DNA of 6,932 nucleotides from Leucobacter sp. (GTDB taxonomy: Bacteria > Actinomycetota > Actinomycetes > Actinomycetales > Microbacteriaceae): the NCBI GenBank assembly GCA_031178565.1, contig JAPSIU010000143.1:1-6932 (forward strand). The letters are read 5' to 3'. Positions 1 through 5,749 of this stretch are shown in pieces; position 1 is the first letter of the stretch, and each line of letters starts with the position of its first letter. The notes under the pieces were generated by a model that saw only the letters and a list, made by a program, of their open reading frames with translations, did not search any database and had not been told where the DNA came from. Position numbers and translations under genes: made by a program.

Positions 1-38
1 CAACTCGATCTATTCGGAGGTGGGAATCAATGAACTGC

Positions 39-65
39 TTGCGCAATAAAACATTCATGTATAAC
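39..65 (+). promoter_or_regulatory. Candidate promoter for the P450 operon
   Basis: A TTGCGC hexamer at 39-44 and a TATAAC hexamer at 60-65 resemble sigma-70-type -35 and -10 elements. Their spacing is 15 bases, shorter than the usual 16-18. They lie in the only distinctly AT-rich stretch of the window (about 25-80), just ahead of the first gene of a five-gene operon. A start near 72 would give a leader of about 50 bases. The placement is convincing. The exact hexamers are a guess by eye. Confidence 0.4.
51..60. promoter_or_regulatory. Short inverted repeat, possible operator
   Basis: ACAT-TC-ATGT is a perfect 4-base inverted repeat with a 2-base centre, lying between the candidate -35 and -10 elements. 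A second small one, AGTA-CCTCC-TACT, spans 72-84 near the expected transcription start. Either could be half of an operator for a dimeric regulator such as the GntR protein encoded at 5746-6522. Arms this short also occur by chance in AT-rich DNA, so this is only a candidate. Confidence 0.2.
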
Positions 66-112
66 TTATTTAGTACCTCCTACTCGACGATACGGGCGGG
101 GGCACGTTCGAC

Positions 113-119
113 GAAGGAG
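113..119 (+). promoter_or_regulatory. Ribosome binding site of the P450 gene
   Basis: GAAGGAG ends five bases before the ATG at 125. It is a strong Shine-Dalgarno match and supports this ATG over later in-frame ATG codons. Confidence 0.8.
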
Positions 120-124
120 TACGG

Positions 125-1345
125 ATGACTGGACCGACCGCGCAGGAGGCTGCGCCGTATCTCGACATCGCATCGCCCGACTTCGCGATGAACTCGGAGG
201 CGGTGCGCGACGCCAGGGCGCGCAGCTGGTACGCGAGAACCAACTACGGCTACGGGGTGCTGCGCTACAAGGAGGTCACCGAGCTGCTGAAGCACCCGAG
301 CCTGAACCAGGGAAGCGCGAAGTGGCCGGACCACCACGGCGTGCACTCGGGCGTCTTCCACGAGTGGTGGTCGAAGAACCTGCTCGTGCTCGAGGGCGAC
401 GAGCACCACCGCATCCGGAGGCTGCTCAACCCGGCCTTCTCGCCGACCGTCGCCCGGCGGCTGGAACCCGAGTTCGCCGAGATCGCGAACGAGCTCATCG
501 CCCTGATGAAGGAGAAGCACGCCCGAGGCGAGCAGATCGAGTTCGTCGCCGACTTCGCCGAGCCGTTCGCGACCCGGGCGCTCTGCGCGATGATGGGCCT
601 CGACCACGGGCACTGGCCGTTCATCGCATCGCGCGCGAATACCGTCGGCTACGCGCTCAGCGTCTCCATCAAGGAGGACATCGAGCGGATCGACGTCGCC
701 GTGCAGGAGCTCTACGACTTCGTCGAGCGGCTCATCGAGGAACGCCGAGCGGATCCCGGCGAGGACGTGGTCTCACGGCTCGTGCAGTTCTCCCAGGCGG
801 GGGACAAGCTGAGCGACGCCGAACTCCGCAACGCGCTCGTGCTCATGCTCTTCGGCGGCATGGACACGACGCGAAACCAGCTGGGCCTGATCCTGCAGAC
901 CTTCATGCGCAACCCGGAGCAGTGGGAGCTGCTGGCCGAGCAGCCCGAGACCTACACCAAACCGGCTCTCGAGGAGGCGCTGCGGGTCAACCCCACCACG
1001 CGCTGGGTCACCCGAGAGGCCAACGAGGACTTCGAGTTCAACGGCCTCGAGATCGCGAAGGGCACGACCGTGCACCTCTTCACGATGTCGAGCGGAACAG
1101 ATCCCGAGGCGTTCCCGGATCCAGAGATCGACCTCCGCGCCGAGAGCCGCAAGCAGCACCACACCTTCGGCGGCGGCGTGCACCACTGCCTCGGCCATTA
1201 CATCGCCCGAGCGGACATGAGCGTCGCGCTTCCGCTGCTCGCGCAGAGCTTCACCGGCATCTCCTGCCCGGGCGGCGACGAGTGGCTGCCCGACTCGGGC
1301 AACCACGGCCCGGTGCGCCTGCCCATCGACTTCTCCGTGCGCTGA
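125..1345 (+). CDS. Cytochrome P450 (soluble, class I bacterial type)
   Basis: This is a 406-residue soluble haem monooxygenase, the normal length for bacterial P450s, with no membrane anchor. The signatures are intact and in order: a C-helix HxxxR-type stretch around residues 95-99, the I-helix oxygen-activation motif GGMDTT (244-249, acid-alcohol pair D247/T248), the K-helix ExxR (E284-R287), and the haem loop FGGGVHHCLG (348-357) with C355 as the axial thiolate. Such enzymes receive electrons from a ferredoxin and reductase; neither is encoded in the window, so partners must lie elsewhere. The gene leads an operon and is followed 40 bases later by a GS-like ligase. That pairing, known for mycobacterial P450s acting on piperidine, pyrrolidine and morpholine, suggests oxidation of an amine or its gamma-glutamyl derivative. 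The fold is certain; the substrate is inference. I could not assign a CYP family. Confidence 0.96.
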   Translation: MTGPTAQEAAPYLDIASPDFAMNSEAVRDARARSWYARTNYGYGVLRYKEVTELLKHPSLNQGSAKWPDHHGVHSGVFHEWWSKNLLVLEGDEHHRIRRLLNPAFSPTVARRLEPEFAEIANELIALMKEKHARGEQIEFVADFAEPFATRALCAMMGLDHGHWPFIASRANTVGYALSVSIKEDIERIDVAVQELYDFVERLIEERRADPGEDVVSRLVQFSQAGDKLSDAELRNALVLMLFGGMDTTRNQLGLILQTFMRNPEQWELLAEQPETYTKPALEEALRVNPTTRWVTREANEDFEFNGLEIAKGTTVHLFTMSSGTDPEAFPDPEIDLRAESRKQHHTFGGGVHHCLGHYIARADMSVALPLLAQSFTGISCPGGDEWLPDSGNHGPVRLPIDFSVR

Positions 1346-1374
1346 CGCGCCGCCCGAGAGACCTTCCGAAGACG

Positions 1375-1380
1375 AAAGGA
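1375..1380 (+). promoter_or_regulatory. Ribosome binding site of the GS-like gene
   Basis: AAAGGA lies five bases upstream of the ATG at 1386 in the 40-base gap after the P450 stop. I see no terminator-like hairpin in this gap, which fits co-transcription. Confidence 0.75.
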
Positions 1381-1385
1381 AACCC

Positions 1386-2819
1386 ATGTCCGACCTCAAG
1401 ACGGGCGGGCGCTTCGGCGCCGCCCTCCGCGAGCTCCTCGCCGATACCTCGGCGTTCTCGCGGCACCGGGAGGCGAACCTCCGCCCAGAGACCGTGGACG
1501 TGCTCGGCGCGAAGATCCGCGAGAGCGGCGTGAAGTACATCTACTACATGCTCCCGACGCTCGGCAGCCGCACGGTGGCGAAGGTGGTGCCCGCGGAGCA
1601 CTACGAGCGGATGCTCCGCAAGGGGATCGCCTTCCACCGCACGGCGCTGACCGATCTGCAGACGAGCCGCGAGGGCGAGCTCATCGGGGGCGGCGTCGAG
1701 GCGCACGAGTTCTGGGGTCTTCCCGAGCCCGAGACCTTCCAGGTGCTGCCCTGGGACACGGAGGTGGGACGGATCTTCTGCGCCGCCTACGATCCTCCCC
1801 ACCTGGGCGAGGACGGCGGCCGGATGATCCCGCTCGACACCCGGGCTCTCTTCCGAGCGGCCCACCGCGGCTTCACCGAGCGCACCGGTCTCGAACTGCG
1901 CAGCGGCCTCGAGCCCGAGATGACCTGGACCGGCCCCGGCATCGAGGTGGTCGCGAAGGAGGATCAGAGCCCCGCCTACCAGGTCGAGAACCTCGAGAAG
2001 ATGCGCCCCGTCTTCAAGAAGGTCATCAGCTACGCCCAGGCGCTCGACTTCAACATGATCCAGGGCGACTACGAGGACGACGGGCAGATCGAGCTGAACT
2101 GGGAGTACGACCGGGCCGAACTCACGGCCGAGCGCATGACCACGTACCGTCAGATCTGCAAGCAGGTGGCTCGAGAGCTCGGTCTGCAGGCGAGCTTCAT
2201 GGCGAAGCCCTACAACGGCAAGATGGGGAACGGCTGCCATCACAACCTCAGCCTGTGGCGCGCCGGCGCCGACGGCGACGAGAACGTCATCGAGGACGGC
2301 CGCGTCGAGCTGCACGCGACCGAGACCGCCAGGTGCGCGATCGCCGGGATGCTCCTGCACACCCCCGGTTCCATGCTCGTGATGGGTTCGACCGTGAACT
2401 CCTACAAGCGGTACTGGGATGCGGGGCAGTTCGCCCCCTCCGGCGCGGACTGGGGGCTCGACACCCGCGGGGTCGCGATCCGGATCTCGGCGAACGGACG
2501 CATGGAGTACCGGCTTCCGGACGCGAGCGTGAACCCCTACCTCTCGCACCTCTACCTCCTCGCCGCGATCGAGCACGGGCTCGAAGCGGGGCTGGAGCCG
2601 GGTGATCCGGGGCAGCCGAGCGAGGTGCTGCGCGACGTCGTCGTGCCGAACACGCTCGGAGCCGCGATCGAGGCGTTCGAGGCGGACGACTATCTCATGG
2701 GAGCGATGCCCGAGGAGCTCACGAGGATCTTCCTGCAGCTCAAGCGGGACGAGTGGGCCCGCTACTGTGGACAGATCACGCAGTGGGAGTTCGATCAGTA
2801 CTGGGAGGCGATTCCGTGA
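1386..2819 (+). CDS. Glutamine synthetase-family ligase, probable gamma-glutamylamide synthetase
   Basis: A 477-residue protein with the type I glutamine synthetase (GS) layout: an N-terminal beta-grasp domain (about 45-130), then the catalytic barrel. Visible catalytic blocks are GLEPE (E176, E178; metal ligands), EDDGQIELNWEY (230-241), GNGCHHNLSLW (281-291, H285), NSYKR (338-342) and RMEYRLPDASVNPYL (372-386, E374, R376). Family chemistry is ATP-dependent gamma-glutamyl phosphate formation followed by amide formation with ammonia or an amine. The ammonia-site loop FDGSS of true GS appears here as FHRTA (83-87), and the glutamate flap residue appears as F349. Both changes argue for an amine acceptor. 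The EDD-GQ block resembles GlnT or gamma-glutamylmethylamide synthetase types. Neighbours, a P450 and two GATase-fold hydrolases, also fit amine catabolism. Ligase fold is near certain; the amine is unknown. Confidence 0.93.
   Translation: MSDLKTGGRFGAALRELLADTSAFSRHREANLRPETVDVLGAKIRESGVKYIYYMLPTLGSRTVAKVVPAEHYERMLRKGIAFHRTALTDLQTSREGELIGGGVEAHEFWGLPEPETFQVLPWDTEVGRIFCAAYDPPHLGEDGGRMIPLDTRALFRAAHRGFTERTGLELRSGLEPEMTWTGPGIEVVAKEDQSPAYQVENLEKMRPVFKKVISYAQALDFNMIQGDYEDDGQIELNWEYDRAELTAERMTTYRQICKQVARELGLQASFMAKPYNGKMGNGCHHNLSLWRAGADGDENVIEDGRVELHATETARCAIAGMLLHTPGSMLVMGSTVNSYKRYWDAGQFAPSGADWGLDTRGVAIRISANGRMEYRLPDASVNPYLSHLYLLAAIEHGLEAGLEPGDPGQPSEVLRDVVVPNTLGAAIEAFEADDYLMGAMPEELTRIFLQLKRDEWARYCGQITQWEFDQYWEAIP
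2803..2808 (+). promoter_or_regulatory. Ribosome binding site fixing the GTG start at 2816
   Basis: GGGAGG lies seven bases before GTG 2816, inside the last codons of the ligase gene. It decides for this start. An in-frame start at 2753 would add 21 residues with no family resemblance and a 67-base overlap. Confidence 0.75.
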
Positions 2820-3556
2820 GCACCATCAACGATATCGACAGCGGCACGCGCGTCATCCGTCTGGCGTGCATCGACTCCGAGGCGCCGCCGCTGTTCTCGA
2901 AGAGCCCGGACGGCCGCACCCGGAGCGGGTACGAGCCGGAGGCGGCGGCGCTCGTCGCCGAGCGCATCGGGGCCCGGATCGAGTGGGTCATGCTGCCGTG
3001 GGAGGACATGATCCCCGCGGTGCGCGCGGGCGACGCGGACGCGGTGTGGTGCGGCCAGGGCATGACGGAGGAGCGGGCCGCCCTCGTCGACTTCACGCGC
3101 CCGTACGCGGTCTTCAACGAGACGCTCGTCGTGCGCGCCGGCGATCCCGCCCGCTCCGCCGATGAACTCGACGGATACCGGATCGGCGCGATCGCGAACT
3201 CGACCAATATGAAGCTCGCCGAGACCTTCCCCGGCGTCGAGCTCGTGAGCTTCGGCGCGAGCGACGACGTCTTCGGCGACATGATCGAGGCGACGCGCTC
3301 GGGCGCCATCGACGGCTTCGTCGACGACGACGTCGTCATGATCCCGCTGGCGCAGGAGGATCCCGACTTCGCGGAGGCCTTCACCGTGCCGACGGGCAAT
3401 CGCTGGGGCATCGGTGTCGCGCCCGGAGACGACGGGTTGCGCGACGAGATCGACGCGGCGCTCGCGCAGGTCGTCGAGGACGGCTCGCTGGAGCGGGTGT
3501 GGAAGCGGTGGATGCCGCTGCTGCCCTTCCCGCTGGGGGAGGATCGAGGGCGGTGA
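2816..3556 (+). CDS. Amino-acid-type solute-binding protein fold, no signal peptide
   Basis: A 246-residue protein of the bacterial extracellular solute-binding family 3 (SBP_bac_3) fold. Typical blocks are visible: GYEPEAAALVAERIG (38-52), PWEDMIPAVRAGDADAV (61-77), MTEERAALVDFTRPY (83-97) with R87 at the position that binds a ligand alpha-carboxylate in HisJ-like proteins, and GAIDGFVDDD (163-172). The protein runs straight from the start into the first beta strand, with no hydrophobic leader, lipobox cysteine or transmembrane segment, so it is predicted to stay in the cytoplasm. No ABC permease or ATPase is in the window. The start GTG overlaps the ligase stop by four bases. Possible roles are a cytosolic binder or carrier of a glutamylated intermediate, a ligand-binding regulator, or an enzyme built on this fold, as in cyclohexadienyl dehydratase. 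The fold is well supported; the role is unknown. Confidence 0.88.
   Translation: MSTINDIDSGTRVIRLACIDSEAPPLFSKSPDGRTRSGYEPEAAALVAERIGARIEWVMLPWEDMIPAVRAGDADAVWCGQGMTEERAALVDFTRPYAVFNETLVVRAGDPARSADELDGYRIGAIANSTNMKLAETFPGVELVSFGASDDVFGDMIEATRSGAIDGFVDDDVVMIPLAQEDPDFAEAFTVPTGNRWGIGVAPGDDGLRDEIDAALAQVVEDGSLERVWKRWMPLLPFPLGEDRGR
3538..3542 (+). promoter_or_regulatory. Ribosome binding site for GTG 3553
   Basis: GGAGG, within a longer G-rich run at 3535-3542, lies ten bases before GTG 3553. The spacing is on the long side. A second weaker GAGGG at 3546-3550 is too close. The GTGA overlap itself probably assists re-initiation. Confidence 0.55.
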
Positions 3557-4266
3557 GCACTCCACGCATCGGCGTCACCGGGATGTGGTCGAACAGCATC
3601 CACGGGCTGCGCTTCGACGGAAGCGCCGTCGCATCCGCCGTGCTGCGCTCCGTGATCCGCGCGGGCGGGGAGCCGCTCGCGCTCTTCGCCGAGTCGGCGC
3701 TGACCGCCGAGGAGCGCCTGCGAGGCCTCGACGGCCTCCTCGTGCCGGGCGGGTCGGACGTGGATCCGCGCCGCTACGCACAGGAGCCCGTCGCGGCGAC
3801 CGCCGTCGCCGATTTCCCGTTGCAGGATCAGTTCGAGGCCGACATGATGACGGCCGCGATCCGGCTCGGGATCCCCGTGCTCGCGATCTGCCGGGGGTTC
3901 CAGCTGCTGAACGTGGAGCAGGGCGGTACGCTCGTGCAGGATCTGCCGGCGGAAAGCCCCCATCGGAACGATGTGCATGTCGTGTCGATCGAGCCGGACT
4001 CAGCGCTCGCCGCGGCGCTCGGCGTGGCCGAGCTCCCGGTCTCCTCGTACCACCATCAGGCCGTCGACCGCGTCGGATCCGGTCTGCGGGTCGTCGGGAG
4101 AGCACCGGACGGGATCGTGGAGGCGCTCGAGGTCGACGGCGCCGAGCTGCTGGCGGTGCAGTGGCACCCCGAGGACACGGCGGGAAGCGACGCCCGCCAG
4201 CACGCGCTGTTCCGCTGGCTGGTGGACCGGTCGCGCGTCCGCTCGGGGGCGGAGGTGCCGGCGTGA
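3553..4266 (+). CDS. Gamma-glutamyl hydrolase, PuuD-like (peptidase C26 / class I GATase fold)
   Basis: A 237-residue cytosolic hydrolase of the class I glutamine amidotransferase superfamily, PuuD/peptidase C26 branch. Diagnostic blocks are LLVPGGSDVDPRRY (62-75), AICRGFQLLNVEQGG (111-125) with nucleophile C113 in the elbow, SSYHHQAVDRVG (164-175), and VQWHPED (202-208) with H205 and E207 completing the Cys-His-Glu triad. In the Puu pathway PuuD cleaves gamma-glutamyl-GABA to glutamate and GABA. Here it follows a gamma-glutamylamide-forming ligase, so it most likely removes the glutamyl group after the amine portion has been oxidised. The GTG start overlaps the preceding stop in a GTGA; the next in-frame upstream start would add 18 residues unlike the family. 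It is less likely to be a folate gamma-glutamyl hydrolase. Class is secure; substrate is inferred from context. Confidence 0.92.
   Translation: MSTPRIGVTGMWSNSIHGLRFDGSAVASAVLRSVIRAGGEPLALFAESALTAEERLRGLDGLLVPGGSDVDPRRYAQEPVAATAVADFPLQDQFEADMMTAAIRLGIPVLAICRGFQLLNVEQGGTLVQDLPAESPHRNDVHVVSIEPDSALAAALGVAELPVSSYHHQAVDRVGSGLRVVGRAPDGIVEALEVDGAELLAVQWHPEDTAGSDARQHALFRWLVDRSRVRSGAEVPA
4251..4255 (+). promoter_or_regulatory. Ribosome binding site for GTG 4263
   Basis: GGAGG lies seven bases before GTG 4263, inside the end of the PuuD-like gene. Only this start gives the family's usual N-terminal strand (RVLVVEH), so the site settles the start. Confidence 0.7.
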
Positions 4267-5045
4267 GCGCGACGCGTGTGCTCGTCGTCGAGCACCAGGG
4301 CAACGCGGGGCTCGGTCTCTTCGGGGAGCGCCTCGCTGGGAGCGGCGTCGAGCTCGTCGTCGTGGGCCCCGACACCGGATCTCCCGTGCCCGAATCGCTC
4401 GACGGAATCGACGCGCTCCTCGTGCTCGGGGGCGCGATGGGCCCGGACGACGACGACCGCGCCCCCTGGCTGCCCGCGACGCGACGGCTGCTCTCGAGCG
4501 GTGTCGAGCGAGGGATCCCGACGCTCGGGATCTGCCTCGGCGCTCAGTTGCTCGCGACGGCCACGGGCGGGCACGTGCGCTCCATGCCGCAGGGTCCGGA
4601 GGTCGGGCTGTGCGCGGTCCGCTTCGAAGCGGACGCCGCGACCGACCCGCTGTTCGGCGGCGTCGCGGATCTCGGGGACGACGGGGTGCCGGTCGTGCAG
4701 TGGCACTGGCTCGAGGCCGACGAGCTTCCCGGCTCCGCGAGTGTGCTCGCCTCGAGCGGCGCCTGCGGCAATCAGGTGTTCAGGATCGGAGACCGCGCCT
4801 GGGGCGTGCAGTTCCATCCCGAGGCGCTCGGCGCGACCGCGGCCGACTGGGCCGTCGAGGACCGTCAGGGACTCGTCGAGCTCGGCCTGGAGGAGGACTC
4901 CGTGGTCGGAGAGGTGCGCGCGGCCGAGGCTCGGCTCCGCGAGATCTGGGGCGGTCTCGCCGACCGCTTCGCGGCTCTCGCGCGGGAGGGAGCGCGCGAG
5001 ACGACGGATGCGGGCCGCCGACTGCGGGATCAGTCGCGCGCGTAG
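4263..5045 (+). CDS. Class I glutamine amidotransferase-domain protein (GuaA-like), possible second gamma-glutamylamide hydrolase
   Basis: A 260-residue stand-alone GATase1 protein of the GMP-synthase-like branch, distinct from its PuuD-like neighbour. Visible are the N-terminal strand RVLVVEHQGNAGLG (5-18), LLVLGGAMGPDDDD (52-65), the nucleophile elbow LGICLGAQLL (88-97, C91), VVQWHW (144-149) and GVQFHPE (181-187, H185 and E187). The triad is complete, so it should be active. No synthetase partner domain is attached. Aniline-degradation clusters encode a similar GATase-like protein beside a GS-like ligase, where it is linked to hydrolysis of gamma-glutamylanilide; a comparable role fits here. 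The GTG start overlaps the previous stop, and the last 16 bases overlap the convergent Cache gene. The C-terminal tail after about residue 215 is helical and Arg/Ala-rich. Superfamily is certain; hydrolysis of an amide intermediate is inference. Confidence 0.88.
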   Translation: MSATRVLVVEHQGNAGLGLFGERLAGSGVELVVVGPDTGSPVPESLDGIDALLVLGGAMGPDDDDRAPWLPATRRLLSSGVERGIPTLGICLGAQLLATATGGHVRSMPQGPEVGLCAVRFEADAATDPLFGGVADLGDDGVPVVQWHWLEADELPGSASVLASSGACGNQVFRIGDRAWGVQFHPEALGATAADWAVEDRQGLVELGLEEDSVVGEVRAAEARLREIWGGLADRFAALAREGARETTDAGRRLRDQSRA

Positions 5046-5749
5046 AGCAGTTGCACCCCGGCGGAGGGCGCGCTCGCGCTCGCGCGCGCGTAGCCCTCGA
5101 TCGTCTCGGGGATCCAGTCGCCGGGCAGGAAGCGCGAGGTGTTGCCGAACATCACGTTGCCGTGCCGACTCACGAGCGCGGCCTCGACGGGGCAGTCGAG
5201 CAGCATCGGCAGCAGCTCGTTCTCGAGGTCCCTGAGCTGGATGTCGTTGCCGACGGCCCCAACTCTCCGGCCGTCGAGCTCGGCGGGCACCGTGAGCGTG
5301 AGCACGTAGGCCTCCACCCCGAGGTAGTCGATGTAGGGGCCGGCGAGCGCCGGCGCCCCCTCGTCGAAGGCCCGTACGAACCACTCGAGGTGCTCGTAGT
5401 CGTAGTACCGGTCGGCGCCCGGCACGACGCCGAAGGAGTATCGGGCGAAGCGGGTCTCGTCCTCGCGCACCCACCACTCGAGGTGACCGTTCTCGGTGCC
5501 GAGCGCGGTGTGGGCGAAGATGAGCCCGCAGCCGTCGATCGCGGCGTCCTCCGCCAGGAAGCGCACGGCCAGCGCCTTGAGCCTCCGTCGCACGGAGTCG
5601 CTGATCTCGATGTTGCCCCGCGCGTCGAGGTTCAGCGCGGCGACCATCTCCTCCGACAGCACCCGGAGACGGTCGAAGCGCTCGTCGAACCAGGCGCGCA
5701 GCGCGGTCCGCGCCTCCTCGACCGCGGGGTTCGCGCGCGCGGCCGTCAC
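5030..5749 (-). CDS. Soluble Cache-domain sensor protein
   Basis: A 239-residue protein starting at a GTG (plus positions 5749-5747) that overlaps the GntR stop in a GTGA. The first ~70 residues look helical; the rest carries Cache (PAS-like sensor) features: a YYDYEHLEWFVRA block (115-127), GPYIDY (137-142), a strand VLTLTVP (149-155) and VGAVGNDIQLRDLE (163-176). Cache domains usually sit outside the membrane in chemoreceptors and histidine kinases. This one has no signal peptide, transmembrane segment or output domain, so it appears to be a free cytosolic ligand-binding protein. Its coupling to a GntR regulator suggests that it binds the same inducer or modifies that regulator's response. 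Aromatic and acidic residues (W123, Y139, D141, D169) are of the kind that line amine or amino-acid pockets. Family assignment is from motifs read by eye; the role is unknown. Confidence 0.78.
   Translation of the reverse strand: MTAARANPAVEEARTALRAWFDERFDRLRVLSEEMVAALNLDARGNIEISDSVRRRLKALAVRFLAEDAAIDGCGLIFAHTALGTENGHLEWWVREDETRFARYSFGVVPGADRYYDYEHLEWFVRAFDEGAPALAGPYIDYLGVEAYVLTLTVPAELDGRRVGAVGNDIQLRDLENELLPMLLDCPVEAALVSRHGNVMFGNTSRFLPGDWIPETIEGYARASASAPSAGVQLLYARD

Noticed and set aside
1..33. An open frame ending at TGA 31-33 that could be the tail of an upstream plus-strand gene (last residues QLDLFGGGNQ).
   Set aside because: Ten codons with unremarkable codon use cannot be told from chance, and no family signature is visible.
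1346..1385. Possible internal terminator or promoter between the P450 and the ligase.
   Set aside because: No stable hairpin with a T-run and no AT-rich promoter-like hexamers are visible; only a ribosome binding site is clear.
1251..2576. 441-codon minus-strand open frame opposite the ligase.
   Set aside because: The composition is typical of an antisense shadow, and the plus strand carries an unmistakable GS-family sequence.
3414..4262. A long open frame upstream of and continuous with the GuaA-like gene.
   Set aside because: Its translation before GTG 4263 is Arg-rich, lacks any domain and lies in another frame over the well-supported PuuD-like and binding-protein genes. It is a GC-bias shadow.
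5061..5092. Alternating GC-rich run in the end of the Cache gene, considered as a hairpin terminator or Z-DNA element.
   Set aside because: It encodes the Ala/Ser-rich C-terminal tail, has no following T-run, and such runs are common in GC-rich coding DNA.
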